Shown piece by piece: positions 8,466 through 17,015 of a stretch of DNA of 64,000 nt. The stretch comes from Meridianimarinicoccus sp. MJW13 (GTDB lineage Bacteria > Pseudomonadota > Alphaproteobacteria > Rhodobacterales > Rhodobacteraceae). How positions within the stretch are numbered: position 1 is the stretch's first letter; every line of letters starts with the position of its first letter. The DNA lies in assembly GCF_014901205.1 (NCBI RefSeq), contig NZ_JACNMU010000011.1:1-64000 (forward strand). The letters are read 5' to 3'. The notes beneath the pieces were generated by a model that was not told the DNA's origin, searched no databases, and saw nothing but the letters and a program-made list of their open reading frames with translations. The position numbers and the translations under genes were made by a program.

Positions 8466-9119
8466 GTGGCGAGTGAACAGGAAATCATCGAAGAAGAGCT
8501 GGTCTATGGTGCCCTGCGCCGCGAACGGCTCTGGCAGCGCCTTGGGCTGATCGGCCTCATCTTCGGCATTCTCGGATGCCTGAGCGCGGCGGCTGTCGCG
8601 ATCCTCGATGTCGACCCACCCCCCGTCGTTGTCCCCTATGATCCCGCCACCGGCTTTGCCCTGCCCGAGGCTTCGGTGGGCGCGACGTCGGTCACAACCA
8701 ACCAGGCGATCATCGAGGCGGAGGTGTTTCGCTATGTGACCGACCGCGAGGTCTATAACCAGCTCGACAATGATTTGCGCATCCGCAGCGTCTTGCGCCG
8801 CTCGGATGGTGCTGCCGAGAGCGGGCTGCGCCAGATCTGGAACAGCGCCAATGAGAGTTACCCGCCGACAGTCTACGGCCCGAACGCCCGGCTCGACGTG
8901 GAAATCCTCAGCATCAATCGGATCGGCACAAACCGCGCCACGGTCCGCCTGCGCAAGCGCCTGACGTCCATCAACGGCGTTCAGACCGGGCTTTTCACCG
9001 CCACGCTCCTCTTCGAGTTCCGCCCCGAGACCCGCCGCTCCATCGATGAGGTCTGGACCAACCCTTTCGGCTTCACCGTCCTCGAATATTCCATCCGCTC
9101 CGACAGATTGGAGAATTGA
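8466..9119 (+). CDS. virB8: VirB8 inner-membrane scaffold protein
   Basis: The GTG at 8466 has AGGAG eight bases before it and is preferred over the GTG at 8457. The protein has a short cytoplasmic N-terminus, one membrane helix (LGLIGLIFGILGCLSAAAVAIL) and a periplasmic NTF2-like domain with the VirB8 patterns VTTNQAIIEAEVFRYVTDREVYN and FTATLLFEF. VirB8 nucleates the channel by contacting VirB9 and VirB10, encoded just downstream. Length of about 217 residues is normal. Confidence 0.9.
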   Translation: MASEQEIIEEELVYGALRRERLWQRLGLIGLIFGILGCLSAAAVAILDVDPPPVVVPYDPATGFALPEASVGATSVTTNQAIIEAEVFRYVTDREVYNQLDNDLRIRSVLRRSDGAAESGLRQIWNSANESYPPTVYGPNARLDVEILSINRIGTNRATVRLRKRLTSINGVQTGLFTATLLFEFRPETRRSIDEVWTNPFGFTVLEYSIRSDRLEN

Positions 9120-9817
9120 ATTTGTTCCCAGTTCGACTGTTCTTATTGCTGATTGCCCTATTGCCAGGCCTCGCCCTTGCCGAAGCAATCCCGCGCGGCG
9201 GTCCCAACGATAATCGCGTGCGCTTGGCCACCTACCAGGAGGGTCAGGTCTACCGTCTCAACGTCTCGCTTACCCATGTCACCACCGTCGAGTTTGGCGA
9301 GGGCGAAAGCATCCGCTCGATCATCGCGGGCGACACGGAAGGTTTTGAGATCGACGGCGTGCCGGGTGGGCAGGCCTTCGCGATCAAGCCTGTCGCGCGC
9401 GGTGTCCATACCAATGTGACCGTCTATACCAACCGCCGCAGCTACTATTTCAACGTCCAAGAGACCCGCAGCCCGACCTTCTACGTGGTGCAGTTCCGCT
9501 ATCCAGACGACGCTGCGCGCCCGACCCGGGCCATCGCCGCCCAAGCGCCGAGCTACAACTACGGCGCCAGCGCGCGGACCGAGTTCACGCCAACGCGCAT
9601 CTGGGATGACGGGACGTTCACGTATTTCGAATTCCCGCAGAACGCGCCGGTGCCCGCGATCTTCCGTTACGCCAATGGCCGAGAACGGACGGTCAACACC
9701 CAAGCGACCGAAGACGGCGTGATCCGGGTCTCCGGGGTGAACGGGCAATGGGTTCTACGGATCGGTGACGAGGTGGTTTGCATTGAGGCCACACCACCTA
9801 CGGGGGTAGGATCATGA
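9116..9817 (+). CDS. virB9: VirB9 outer-membrane complex protein
   Basis: A signal peptide (LFLLLIALLPGLALA-E) precedes a VirB9/CagX/TrbG protein of 233 residues. The N-terminal domain has the family patterns YQEGQVYRLNVSLTHVTTVEFGEGE and NVTVYTNRRSYYF; the C-terminal domain has WDDGTFTYFEFP. VirB9 forms the outer-membrane core ring with VirB10. The start is TTG at 9116 or 9122, overlapping the virB8 stop. The stop overlaps the ATG of virB10. Confidence 0.92.
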   Translation: MNLFPVRLFLLLIALLPGLALAEAIPRGGPNDNRVRLATYQEGQVYRLNVSLTHVTTVEFGEGESIRSIIAGDTEGFEIDGVPGGQAFAIKPVARGVHTNVTVYTNRRSYYFNVQETRSPTFYVVQFRYPDDAARPTRAIAAQAPSYNYGASARTEFTPTRIWDDGTFTYFEFPQNAPVPAIFRYANGRERTVNTQATEDGVIRVSGVNGQWVLRIGDEVVCIEATPPTGVGS

Positions 9818-11193
9818 GCGACACCGGAAACGCGGACCTCGAGAAACGCCTCGCTGCCCTCGAACAAGGCAAGGGCGCAGGTTCGCCCTCTGCCCCGCGA
9901 CGCTCGCCGCTGCTCGCATTGGTCGTCGTCCTCGTGATCGGCGCGGGCGGTGCATTGCTCTATCTCCTGTCCCAACCCGAAGTGGAGGAGGCCCTGCCCA
10001 CGGCCACTCCGGACGTGTTCCAGAACGAGGGCGACGGCTTTGGCGCCATCGAAACTCTCCCCCCACCGGAGCCCGAAGTCGTTCTGGTCGCACCGGAACC
10101 GGCAGAACCGAATGCCGAGCTTCTGGCGCAGCTCGCAGCCCTTCAGGCCCAGATCGAGGAATTGCGCAACGCGCCCGAACCGGTGGTCGAGGAAGACACT
10201 GCTGCTGCAGAAGCCATCGATGCGCTGACAGCCCAGATCGCGGCGCTGCAAGCGGCATCAGAAGCCGCGCAGCAGCAGTTTCGCGATGAGCTCACGGCGC
10301 GCGACCGCGAGCTGGAGCAACTCCGCATGGACCTCGAACTTGCGCAACTCGAAGCAAATCGCCCTGCCCCCGCGCCGTTAGGTCCATCTGAGGACGAGTT
10401 GCGGGCGCGGGAAGAAGAGCGCCTGCGCCGCGAGGAGGAAGCCAGGCGGCTCGCCGAACTTGAACGCCGCGCGGCTGAGGAACGCGCATTTCAGGAACGG
10501 CGCATTGCCTCCCCCACCATCGCCTTTGGCGGCACGTCCGGCGCGAATGAGACGGCGCTGACCGAGCGCACCTTTGGCGAAGTGACGGATTTCGTTCTGA
10601 ACGGCGCGCTGCCCATGTCGGTCACGCAAGCCGAGGTCATCGCCAACCCGTCCAACACAATCATCCAGGGCACAATGATCCAGGCCATCATGGAAACGGC
10701 CCTCGACAGTTCCCTGCCCGGCCAGACCCGGGCTGTTGTCTCTGAGGATGTCTACAGCTTCGATGGCTCCCGTCTCCTGATCCCGCGTGGGTCCCGTCTC
10801 ATCGGGCGCTATCGCTCTGGCGTCGATATCGCGCAGCGTCGGGTCACCATCGCCTGGGACCGGGTCATTCTGCCCAACAATCAGACGATCCAGATCAGCT
10901 CCTTCGGGGGCGATGCACTGGGCCGTTCAGGCGTGACGGGCTTTGTCGATACCCGTTTCGGTGAACGCTTCGGCTCGGCAGCGCTGATTTCGCTGATCTC
11001 CGCCGCGCCAAGCGCCGCCGCTGCAAATGTGCAGGATGAGACCACAGCGGGTGTGCTCGAAGACGTGGGTGATGATCTTGCCGATGCCACGGACAGTGTG
11101 ATTGGCGACTATCTCTCCATCGGCCCCGTTATCTATGTCGACCAGGGCGCCCGCGTCACGGTGATGGTCGATCGCGATCTAGAGATCTTCTGA
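9814..11193 (+). CDS. virB10: VirB10 channel protein
   Basis: VirB10 spans both membranes and senses ATP energy for channel opening. The 459-residue protein has a cytoplasmic start, one inner-membrane helix at about residues 34-54 (LLALVVVLVIGAGGALLYLL), a proline- and glutamate-rich periplasmic linker with long coiled coils (about 90-235), and a C-terminal TrbI/VirB10 beta-barrel domain recognisable by GTMIQAIMETALDSSLPGQTRA and LLIPRGSRLIGRYRSG. The coiled-coil region is longer than in Agrobacterium VirB10. Confidence 0.94.
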   Translation: MSDTGNADLEKRLAALEQGKGAGSPSAPRRSPLLALVVVLVIGAGGALLYLLSQPEVEEALPTATPDVFQNEGDGFGAIETLPPPEPEVVLVAPEPAEPNAELLAQLAALQAQIEELRNAPEPVVEEDTAAAEAIDALTAQIAALQAASEAAQQQFRDELTARDRELEQLRMDLELAQLEANRPAPAPLGPSEDELRAREEERLRREEEARRLAELERRAAEERAFQERRIASPTIAFGGTSGANETALTERTFGEVTDFVLNGALPMSVTQAEVIANPSNTIIQGTMIQAIMETALDSSLPGQTRAVVSEDVYSFDGSRLLIPRGSRLIGRYRSGVDIAQRRVTIAWDRVILPNNQTIQISSFGGDALGRSGVTGFVDTRFGERFGSAALISLISAAPSAAAANVQDETTAGVLEDVGDDLADATDSVIGDYLSIGPVIYVDQGARVTVMVDRDLEIF

Positions 11194-11197
11194 GCCC

Positions 11198-12184
11198 ATG
11201 TCGCTGAGCTATCTCCAGACCTCGCTCGATCGGATCGACGCCGCCGCCCGCGACGATGTCATTGAGGTCTGTATCAACCCCGATGGCAGCTGCTGGGGAG
11301 AATTCCAGGGCGATCACTTCATGCGAAAGCTGGTCCAGAAGCTAACCGCAACGGAAGTGAAGGACCTCGGCAACCAGATCGCCTCCTCCGCCAACACCAC
11401 GATGAGCAAGGACCGCCCGATCGTCTCGGTCTCGATCACCTACAAAGGGCGACCGATCCGGGCTCAAGTCATCACCCCACCTGCCGTGCTCTCGGCGATG
11501 TCGATCAGCCTGCGTTTTTTCTCGAGCCTGCCGCTCGACGGGATCGCGCTTGATTTTCTATATGGCAAGGAGCGCAGACTCGAAGAACTCCGTCTCGAGA
11601 AAACCCGGGAACTGCGCGAGGTGGTGGCTGCGGGCGTGATCGATGACGCGCTGGCCTTTTGCGCCGAGAACAAGCTCAACATGATCGTCTCCGGTGGCAC
11701 CTCCACCGGAAAGACTGTCGCTGCGCGGAAGATCCTCTCCCACGTGCCTGCCGAAGAACGGATCGTCACTATAGAGGAAGCCGCCGAGCTTCTGCCGACC
11801 CAGCCGAATGCCGTAACGCTGATTGCCAACCGCGACGCGGAGTTCCAGACCGCCGATGTGCTGCTCACCGCTACCCTGCGCATGCGCCCCGACCGGATCA
11901 TCCTGGGCGAGGTGCGCGGCAAGGAAGCGATGACTTTCCTCGAGGCGATCAATACCGGCCATGGCGGGTCTATGACCACGCTACACGCCGAGACCCCGCG
12001 ACTCGCCGTGCAGCGTCTCGCAATCGCGGCGCTCAAGACCGAGATCCCGATGACCTACGCCGACATGATCCAGTACATCGAGAACTCTATCGACGTGATC
12101 ATCCAGGCCGGTCGCCACGAAGGCAGACGCGGCATCACCGAATTCTACCTCCCCGGCGCCAATGAGATCGGAGCTTCCCAATGA
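11198..12184 (+). CDS. virB11: VirB11 traffic ATPase
   Basis: The 328-residue protein is the hexameric ATPase that sits at the cytoplasmic base of the channel. Walker A (SGGTSTGKT) is near residue 165, the Asp box (RIVTIEEAAEL) near 190, and Walker B-like LRMRPDRIILGEVRGKEA near 230, followed by the His-box GHGGSMTTLHAETPR. All catalytic elements are present and the length is normal. Four bases separate it from virB10; its stop overlaps the next ATG. Confidence 0.95.
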   Translation: MSLSYLQTSLDRIDAAARDDVIEVCINPDGSCWGEFQGDHFMRKLVQKLTATEVKDLGNQIASSANTTMSKDRPIVSVSITYKGRPIRAQVITPPAVLSAMSISLRFFSSLPLDGIALDFLYGKERRLEELRLEKTRELREVVAAGVIDDALAFCAENKLNMIVSGGTSTGKTVAARKILSHVPAEERIVTIEEAAELLPTQPNAVTLIANRDAEFQTADVLLTATLRMRPDRIILGEVRGKEAMTFLEAINTGHGGSMTTLHAETPRLAVQRLAIAALKTEIPMTYADMIQYIENSIDVIIQAGRHEGRRGITEFYLPGANEIGASQ

Positions 12185-12375
12185 AGACCTTTGAATACGA
12201 TATCCTGTCCTTTCCCATGACCCGTAAGACCAGCCTCTCCGACATGCAGGCCAGCCTGAACGAGAAGGGCGCAGACGGGTGGGAGGTGGTGTCGATCAGC
12301 ACTTCGGAATTCGCCAATATCGGGCACACCGTTTTCCTGAAGCGCGAAACCACACCCGCTGGAGCCACGACATGA
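12181..12375 (+). CDS. DUF4177-like small protein in the virB operon
   Basis: A 64-residue protein starts MKTFEYDILSFPM and contains the pattern LNEKGADGWEVVSISTSEF followed by a predicted beta strand (GHTVFLKRE), which matches the small DUF4177 fold. No signal peptide is present. It overlaps virB11 at its start and the next secreted-protein gene at its stop, so it is co-translated with transfer genes. Function unknown. Confidence 0.75.
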   Translation: MKTFEYDILSFPMTRKTSLSDMQASLNEKGADGWEVVSISTSEFANIGHTVFLKRETTPAGATT

Positions 12376-12782
12376 GGCAGGTGCAGCACCTCGCCTTGGC
12401 CGCGCTGGCCCTAAGCCTGACGCCTAGCTTCGCCGTTGCCGAGCGCAATCTCGTGCCAACCCTCGATCGCAGTTTCGACGTCTGTCCGGACCGGCCCGCC
12501 GAGCCCGTCTGGATGCAGGAGATGCCCCTGCGCCAAGCCTATCAGCGGGTTCTGGTTCAGGACATCTATCGCGCCCAGAATCTCGAGCGGGTCGTCGAGA
12601 TCGGCAACTGCGACTGCGCGACCCGGTTCCCCTCTTGGGACGCGGCCGAGGGGGTGTTTCGTGAGCGCCACGCCAGTGACGAACGCTGGGAGATGTTGGA
12701 AGCTTCCGACTCCTACAACCGGCGCGCCAACGACGTTCGCCTTGCCGCCAAAGCCATCTGCGAAGCCGCCGGCAATTGGTAA
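12372..12782 (+). CDS. Secreted protein of the virB operon, 136 aa
   Basis: The ATG at 12372 overlaps the preceding stop (ATGA) and gives a signal peptide with cleavage at about AVA-E (residue 24). The mature protein of about 112 residues has four or five cysteines, including CDCATRFPSWDAAE, suggesting disulfides in the periplasm. A C-terminal helix (DVRLAAKAICEAAGNW) ends the protein. I do not recognise the family, but its place between virB11 and virB6 implies a role in channel or pilus assembly. Confidence 0.7.
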   Translation: MRQVQHLALAALALSLTPSFAVAERNLVPTLDRSFDVCPDRPAEPVWMQEMPLRQAYQRVLVQDIYRAQNLERVVEIGNCDCATRFPSWDAAEGVFRERHASDERWEMLEASDSYNRRANDVRLAAKAICEAAGNW

Positions 12783-12794
12783 GGCAACCCCGTT

Positions 12795-13871
12795 ATGAGC
12801 GTCGTCACCTATTTCGTTGAAACCTCCCAGGGCTATCTCGACACCGCCGCAGAAACCCAGTTCGGGTCGGTCGCGGCAACGGTCGGCACGCTTCTCATCC
12901 TGGGAACAACGCTCGTGGTGATCCTCGTCTTCCTGAACATGATCTACCAATACAAGGCGATGGACGGCCGCACGGCCTTCTGGCTCGCGGTCAAGATCGG
13001 ACTGATCGGGATATTCGCGACCAACTGGGTGCAGTTCAACGCGCTTTCCACCGCTATCCTGGCGGGCATCGACAGCATCGCAGGCTCGTTGGTTGCTTCG
13101 GTTGGTGGTGGAACTCCCGGCCCCTCTGGAACTTTCGCCGAAGAGTTTGACCGGCTGATCGCGGAACTAGGGGAATATCTCAACGTCGCCGGATCAGAGC
13201 TGAACTGGATGGCAGGTGCCATGCTCGACATTGTTGGGGTGCTGTTACTTTCGATCCTCGGCGGGCTGGCCGCCTTCATACTCGTGGCATCCCGCCTGAT
13301 GATCGCACTTCTGATCGGGATCGCGCCGGTGATGATATTCTTGACCCTATTCGAAGTGACCAAGGATTACTTCGCGCGATGGCTTTCGGCACTGGTTTCC
13401 TTTGCGCTCTACCCCATCGTTGTCGCCGGCGTATTCGCAACGATCACCGGGGTATCATCAGCCCTGATCGGCGAACTCGGCGATCCGGAAGGCGCTTCCA
13501 ACATTGGCGCGCTCATCCCCTTCTTCATGATGGTGCTCATGGCCAAGGGCTTCATCATCGCAACGCCCTTCATCGTCCGCGCGATCTCCGGCAACATCAT
13601 GATGCCCGCCCTCTCCGGTGGTCTAGGTGGTGGTTACAACTTCGCCCGTGCCGCCATGGGCAGCCAGCAGGCCTACAACCGCTATCTGATCGGCGGTGCC
13701 AGTGGCGCCGAATACGCAGCCCTCAGGGCGCGGCAGTTTTTTGGTGTGCAGCAGATGCCAGTGCGGCAAGGCATGGGACAGACAGGTCAGGCAAGCGGCA
13801 CTGGGTCACCGGGGGCCGGGTCTCAAATGCTGGCGCAACTGGCTAGGCTTGGAAGGTTGGGGCGACGATGA
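12795..13871 (+). CDS. virB6: VirB6/TrbL polytopic membrane protein
   Basis: VirB6 forms part of the inner-membrane channel. This 358-residue protein has about six membrane segments: near residues 30-55, 60-85, 145-175, 178-195, 200-225 and 245-270. Between the second and third lies a periplasmic loop of about 60 residues. The C-terminal 80 residues are cytoplasmic and Gly/Gln-rich. It is the last gene of the operon; the defence island begins immediately afterward on the opposite strand. Confidence 0.9.
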   Translation: MSVVTYFVETSQGYLDTAAETQFGSVAATVGTLLILGTTLVVILVFLNMIYQYKAMDGRTAFWLAVKIGLIGIFATNWVQFNALSTAILAGIDSIAGSLVASVGGGTPGPSGTFAEEFDRLIAELGEYLNVAGSELNWMAGAMLDIVGVLLLSILGGLAAFILVASRLMIALLIGIAPVMIFLTLFEVTKDYFARWLSALVSFALYPIVVAGVFATITGVSSALIGELGDPEGASNIGALIPFFMMVLMAKGFIIATPFIVRAISGNIMMPALSGGLGGGYNFARAAMGSQQAYNRYLIGGASGAEYAALRARQFFGVQQMPVRQGMGQTGQASGTGSPGAGSQMLAQLARLGRLGRR

Positions 13872-14008
13872 CGGGCTAATGAGAACAACCCTCCAAAAAC
13901 CGCAAAGGTACTGCTGGTGATCTTCTACGGGCGGTTTTCATATCCAAAGCGTTGATTTTAGTAGACCAGGATAGCCGCCAAAAACGACTGTTTGCGACCT
14001 GAAGTTTA

Positions 14009-14701
14009 TTAGAATCTTCTACGCCCTCGATAGCCACGCTGGGTGGGTTCTGCGAACTGAACCACTGGTAGCGGCCTCCCTTCACTAATCAACCTAGCGA
14101 ACTCCACCTTTGGGAAGTCGAAGAGATAACGGCTTCTGCCTTGTGCGGCTGTCAGCAAGCATAGATTTTCGCCGCCAAAGTCAAATCCGACGATCTTGCC
14201 CAATGATCCCCATTCTTTGAGAAGCCGTGTTTCCTCGCAATAAACGGTGTAGATATCAACGCCGTTGAACCGTTCCGGATAGTTTTCTGACAGCATCCGT
14301 TCATATTGGATCAGATCAGTTGGGCGGCGGGTTCCATCGATAATCCAAATCACTTGACCGTAGAAATCTGTGCGCTTTCTTACCTCAGCCGACTTGATAG
14401 CAGAGTGCTGGAACTCGATCACAAGGCCATAGGGTGTTTTGATATCCGCAATATGAAGCTCGCCAGTTTCATCGCGAGCTAGCACCTCTTGCCAGTCGGT
14501 AAGAAACCGGTTCTTCCAGTCGCGATGCCACTCGGTTTCGTTTTCCCACCAATGATCACAATGACGGCGGCCTTTGTGCGCCCAATGCCAGGCCTTCTTG
14601 GTCCCGCATCGAGCTAGCATGGCGGCATCGCAGCCTGGGCAGTTGCCCAAGGCACCAGGCATCGCCTCAACTCGTTGACCATTCAAAAGTGCAAAACGCA
14701 T
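14009..14701 (-). CDS. CoiA-like protein with zinc-finger and restriction-type nuclease fold
   Basis: The first 60 residues hold a zinc-binding module (CPGC near 21-24, later HWAHKGRRHCDHWW), and the middle has HIADIKTPYGLVIEFQHSAI, the D...E-x-Q arrangement of PD-(D/E)XK nucleases in the CoiA family. This predicts a DNA endonuclease of 230 residues. CoiA is best known from competence, but here the gene lies 11 bp behind an AAA_13 ATPase in a defence island, so a two-gene nuclease-ATPase defence module is more likely. The substrate is unknown. Confidence 0.7.
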   Translation of the reverse strand: MRFALLNGQRVEAMPGALGNCPGCDAAMLARCGTKKAWHWAHKGRRHCDHWWENETEWHRDWKNRFLTDWQEVLARDETGELHIADIKTPYGLVIEFQHSAIKSAEVRKRTDFYGQVIWIIDGTRRPTDLIQYERMLSENYPERFNGVDIYTVYCEETRLLKEWGSLGKIVGFDFGGENLCLLTAAQGRSRYLFDFPKVEFARLISEGRPLPVVQFAEPTQRGYRGRRRF

Positions 14702-14712
14702 TCCGACGACGC

Positions 14713-16920
14713 CTAGTTCAAATCTGACTTTACGTTCTGGTACAACGTCACCAATTCTGCCATGCCCATGTCTAAGATTGGCTCATACATAAAGGAATTG
14801 AGATGTATATTCGCTGGCGTGATCAGATTAACGCGGCGTAGAAGGCCTATTTTTTCGGCTTCATTATTGAACAAATCTTTGAATTTTTGAAAAATCTTCC
14901 CCGTCTGTTTATTCGAAACATCGAATTCTTCCTGCGCAGAACGGATCTTCGCGACCATGTATCGCTCGGCTCGCATTCTGATCGCGATTGACAGAGCGAT
15001 CTTGTGCTCAAGATTGATGCCATCGGCAACTTTCTCACACTCATCGGCCGTGGCGAAAAGATGCTCAATAATTGGCTGCGTCAGATCAACATCAGGGAAA
15101 GTACACCCGCTCAAATGGCGTTCGAATACGGCCTTGTAGTCCTCGATGGTGAGGTCTTCAGTTTCATCTTTGAAGTGGAGCATCCTGGTAAGCTGAAGGT
15201 AGTCAGCATTAGGATTCCCATCGGCATCTTTTGGGCCAAGCGTGTACTCGATCAAATTACGTAAGAACGGGATATAGGCAATTAGAACGGACGGTTCCGC
15301 CAACCTGGCCTGCCACTTACGAAACGGACTCTGGATGTCCGTCCGCTCGAATGGCTCAAACTTGATCCCATCATCAGATCGAAACGCCAGCCGACACTGA
15401 TGTGCTGGACAGATATCTCTGCTTGAAACTGTTCGAAGGAAATCAAAGTTGTGAGTCAGGACGATGGCAAGGAAATTGGTGTCTTCGACCTTGGTTACAT
15501 CCTCCAAGAAGTCGATGATCGCGAACTTGTTCTTGTAGTCAAACGAGTCAGAAATGTCGTCAAAGACAAAGAGGGTCTTGGTGCGGTTCTTCCATCGCAC
15601 GAATACCTCATACATAATATCAAGTATGTACAGCGCGCGGCTTTCACCTGTGCTTAGTGCTCGGAGCAGCTCTTGCTTTTCGGATGAAGCATAACGCCTC
15701 TCTTCACCTGCATCTTTGATGATAAAAGCAATCGAAGGAGCACTTCCTTTGAGGATCGCATCGGCCTTGTTCTCAACGGAAAGTTCAAATGGCAGGTAGA
15801 GAAAGCGACGATTGAAATCTGCCACTACAGCATCCCAATCACCTCTGCTGCTGTCCGCGTCTGCGATGATTTCAGCGAGAGCACTTTGACCAGTTCGATA
15901 CTCGGATACCAGCGCTTTGTACTCATCAAGTGCAGCCCGAAGATATTGCATCCAAAGGTCACGTTTCAGGCCTTCCGGTTCGTTTAGCATAGGCAGAAGG
16001 TGTTTATTATCTGTGATATAGTCTCGGAAAGCCTGCAGCTCCTTATTTTTGAGCTTTGAATTGAATGTGTCGAATTTCTTCGCCACCGCCTCATCGTTCA
16101 AGACGCGAAGCTTCTCCTCTTCGATGCGCTCGCGAAGAGATTGGTCCGAGGAAACCTCTTCCTTCTGATCCGTGTTTTCATCCGCCAAGCTGATGCTGTG
16201 TCCAGCGTTAAAAAAGTTGTTCGCTTCGAGCTGCTGCTGAACCTGGGCGACATTATGATACCGAAAATCCCTTCGAAGGATTGGCGATTGTTCGGTTATC
16301 TCGTCATACTTTTGCGCAAAGTCCTCGACCGCAGCCGCCACATCTTCGCTGGCAAGGAATTGCTGAACTTTTGGATCGTACAGGATTCTGTAGTCGGCTT
16401 TGCCGAGGTCCGATTGATGAAGTTCGTCGAGCTCGTCCTCAATCGCAGAAAGTGCCTCATAATAGCTGCCGCCAAACACATCCTCGATAATCGGGTCTAA
16501 GTTCTCCCGTGATCTTTCTCCAAACCCCGCAGCGTTCCTGAGAGCTTTGTCCAAAGCCTTTTTTGCTTCGCCAATCGACTGATGGATTCTTTCGTACTTC
16601 GTTCTGAGTTCGGCGTTCGCAAGAAGAGTGGACACCTGACTTGAAGAGAATTTGTCATCGTAGGATTTAACGACGAAAATTTCCTCTTTCTTAATGGCTT
16701 CGCCATTCAGGGTGATCTCACAAGTAGGTTCGCGATCCGGGAAGTGCAGGTCCTTCGGCGAATTGCCTTCCGATAGGTCCATCATTGTCTTCGCAAACGA
16801 TGTTTTCATAACACCGTTCGGAGCGTAGATCGCGTAGCCTTTGTGCTTAAACTCCAGCTCTACCTCAAGTTTTCCAATTCCATAACAATATCTTAAATTT
16901 ATGTTCAGCTTATCGGCCAC
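14713..16920 (-). CDS. AAA_13-type (RloC/PrrC-like) ATPase
   Basis: A large ABC-like ATPase of about 735 residues. Walker A is near residue 35 in the variant form APNGVMKTS. A long coiled-coil middle (about 80-340) follows, then the signature LSTGESRALYILDIMYE and Walker B TLFVFDDISDSFDYKNK near 455, and LAIVLTHNFDFLR with the switch histidine. The C-terminal 250 residues are alpha-helical without a motif I can name. GTG 16920 is preferred over TTG 16932 because GGAG lies six bases before it. Such ATPases sense phage or DNA damage and gate an effector; the CoiA-like nuclease downstream is the obvious candidate. It may be a separate module or the tail of the Shango operon. Confidence 0.75.
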   Translation of the reverse strand: MADKLNINLRYCYGIGKLEVELEFKHKGYAIYAPNGVMKTSFAKTMMDLSEGNSPKDLHFPDREPTCEITLNGEAIKKEEIFVVKSYDDKFSSSQVSTLLANAELRTKYERIHQSIGEAKKALDKALRNAAGFGERSRENLDPIIEDVFGGSYYEALSAIEDELDELHQSDLGKADYRILYDPKVQQFLASEDVAAAVEDFAQKYDEITEQSPILRRDFRYHNVAQVQQQLEANNFFNAGHSISLADENTDQKEEVSSDQSLRERIEEEKLRVLNDEAVAKKFDTFNSKLKNKELQAFRDYITDNKHLLPMLNEPEGLKRDLWMQYLRAALDEYKALVSEYRTGQSALAEIIADADSSRGDWDAVVADFNRRFLYLPFELSVENKADAILKGSAPSIAFIIKDAGEERRYASSEKQELLRALSTGESRALYILDIMYEVFVRWKNRTKTLFVFDDISDSFDYKNKFAIIDFLEDVTKVEDTNFLAIVLTHNFDFLRTVSSRDICPAHQCRLAFRSDDGIKFEPFERTDIQSPFRKWQARLAEPSVLIAYIPFLRNLIEYTLGPKDADGNPNADYLQLTRMLHFKDETEDLTIEDYKAVFERHLSGCTFPDVDLTQPIIEHLFATADECEKVADGINLEHKIALSIAIRMRAERYMVAKIRSAQEEFDVSNKQTGKIFQKFKDLFNNEAEKIGLLRRVNLITPANIHLNSFMYEPILDMGMAELVTLYQNVKSDLN

Positions 16921-17015
16921 GACATTCTCCAAATGATCTCTGCGCCCCCAAAGGTCATTGCATTTGGCACTAGCGGTTCAGAGCATGCAAGGAAACAACC
17001 TCTGCTTCCCATCGC

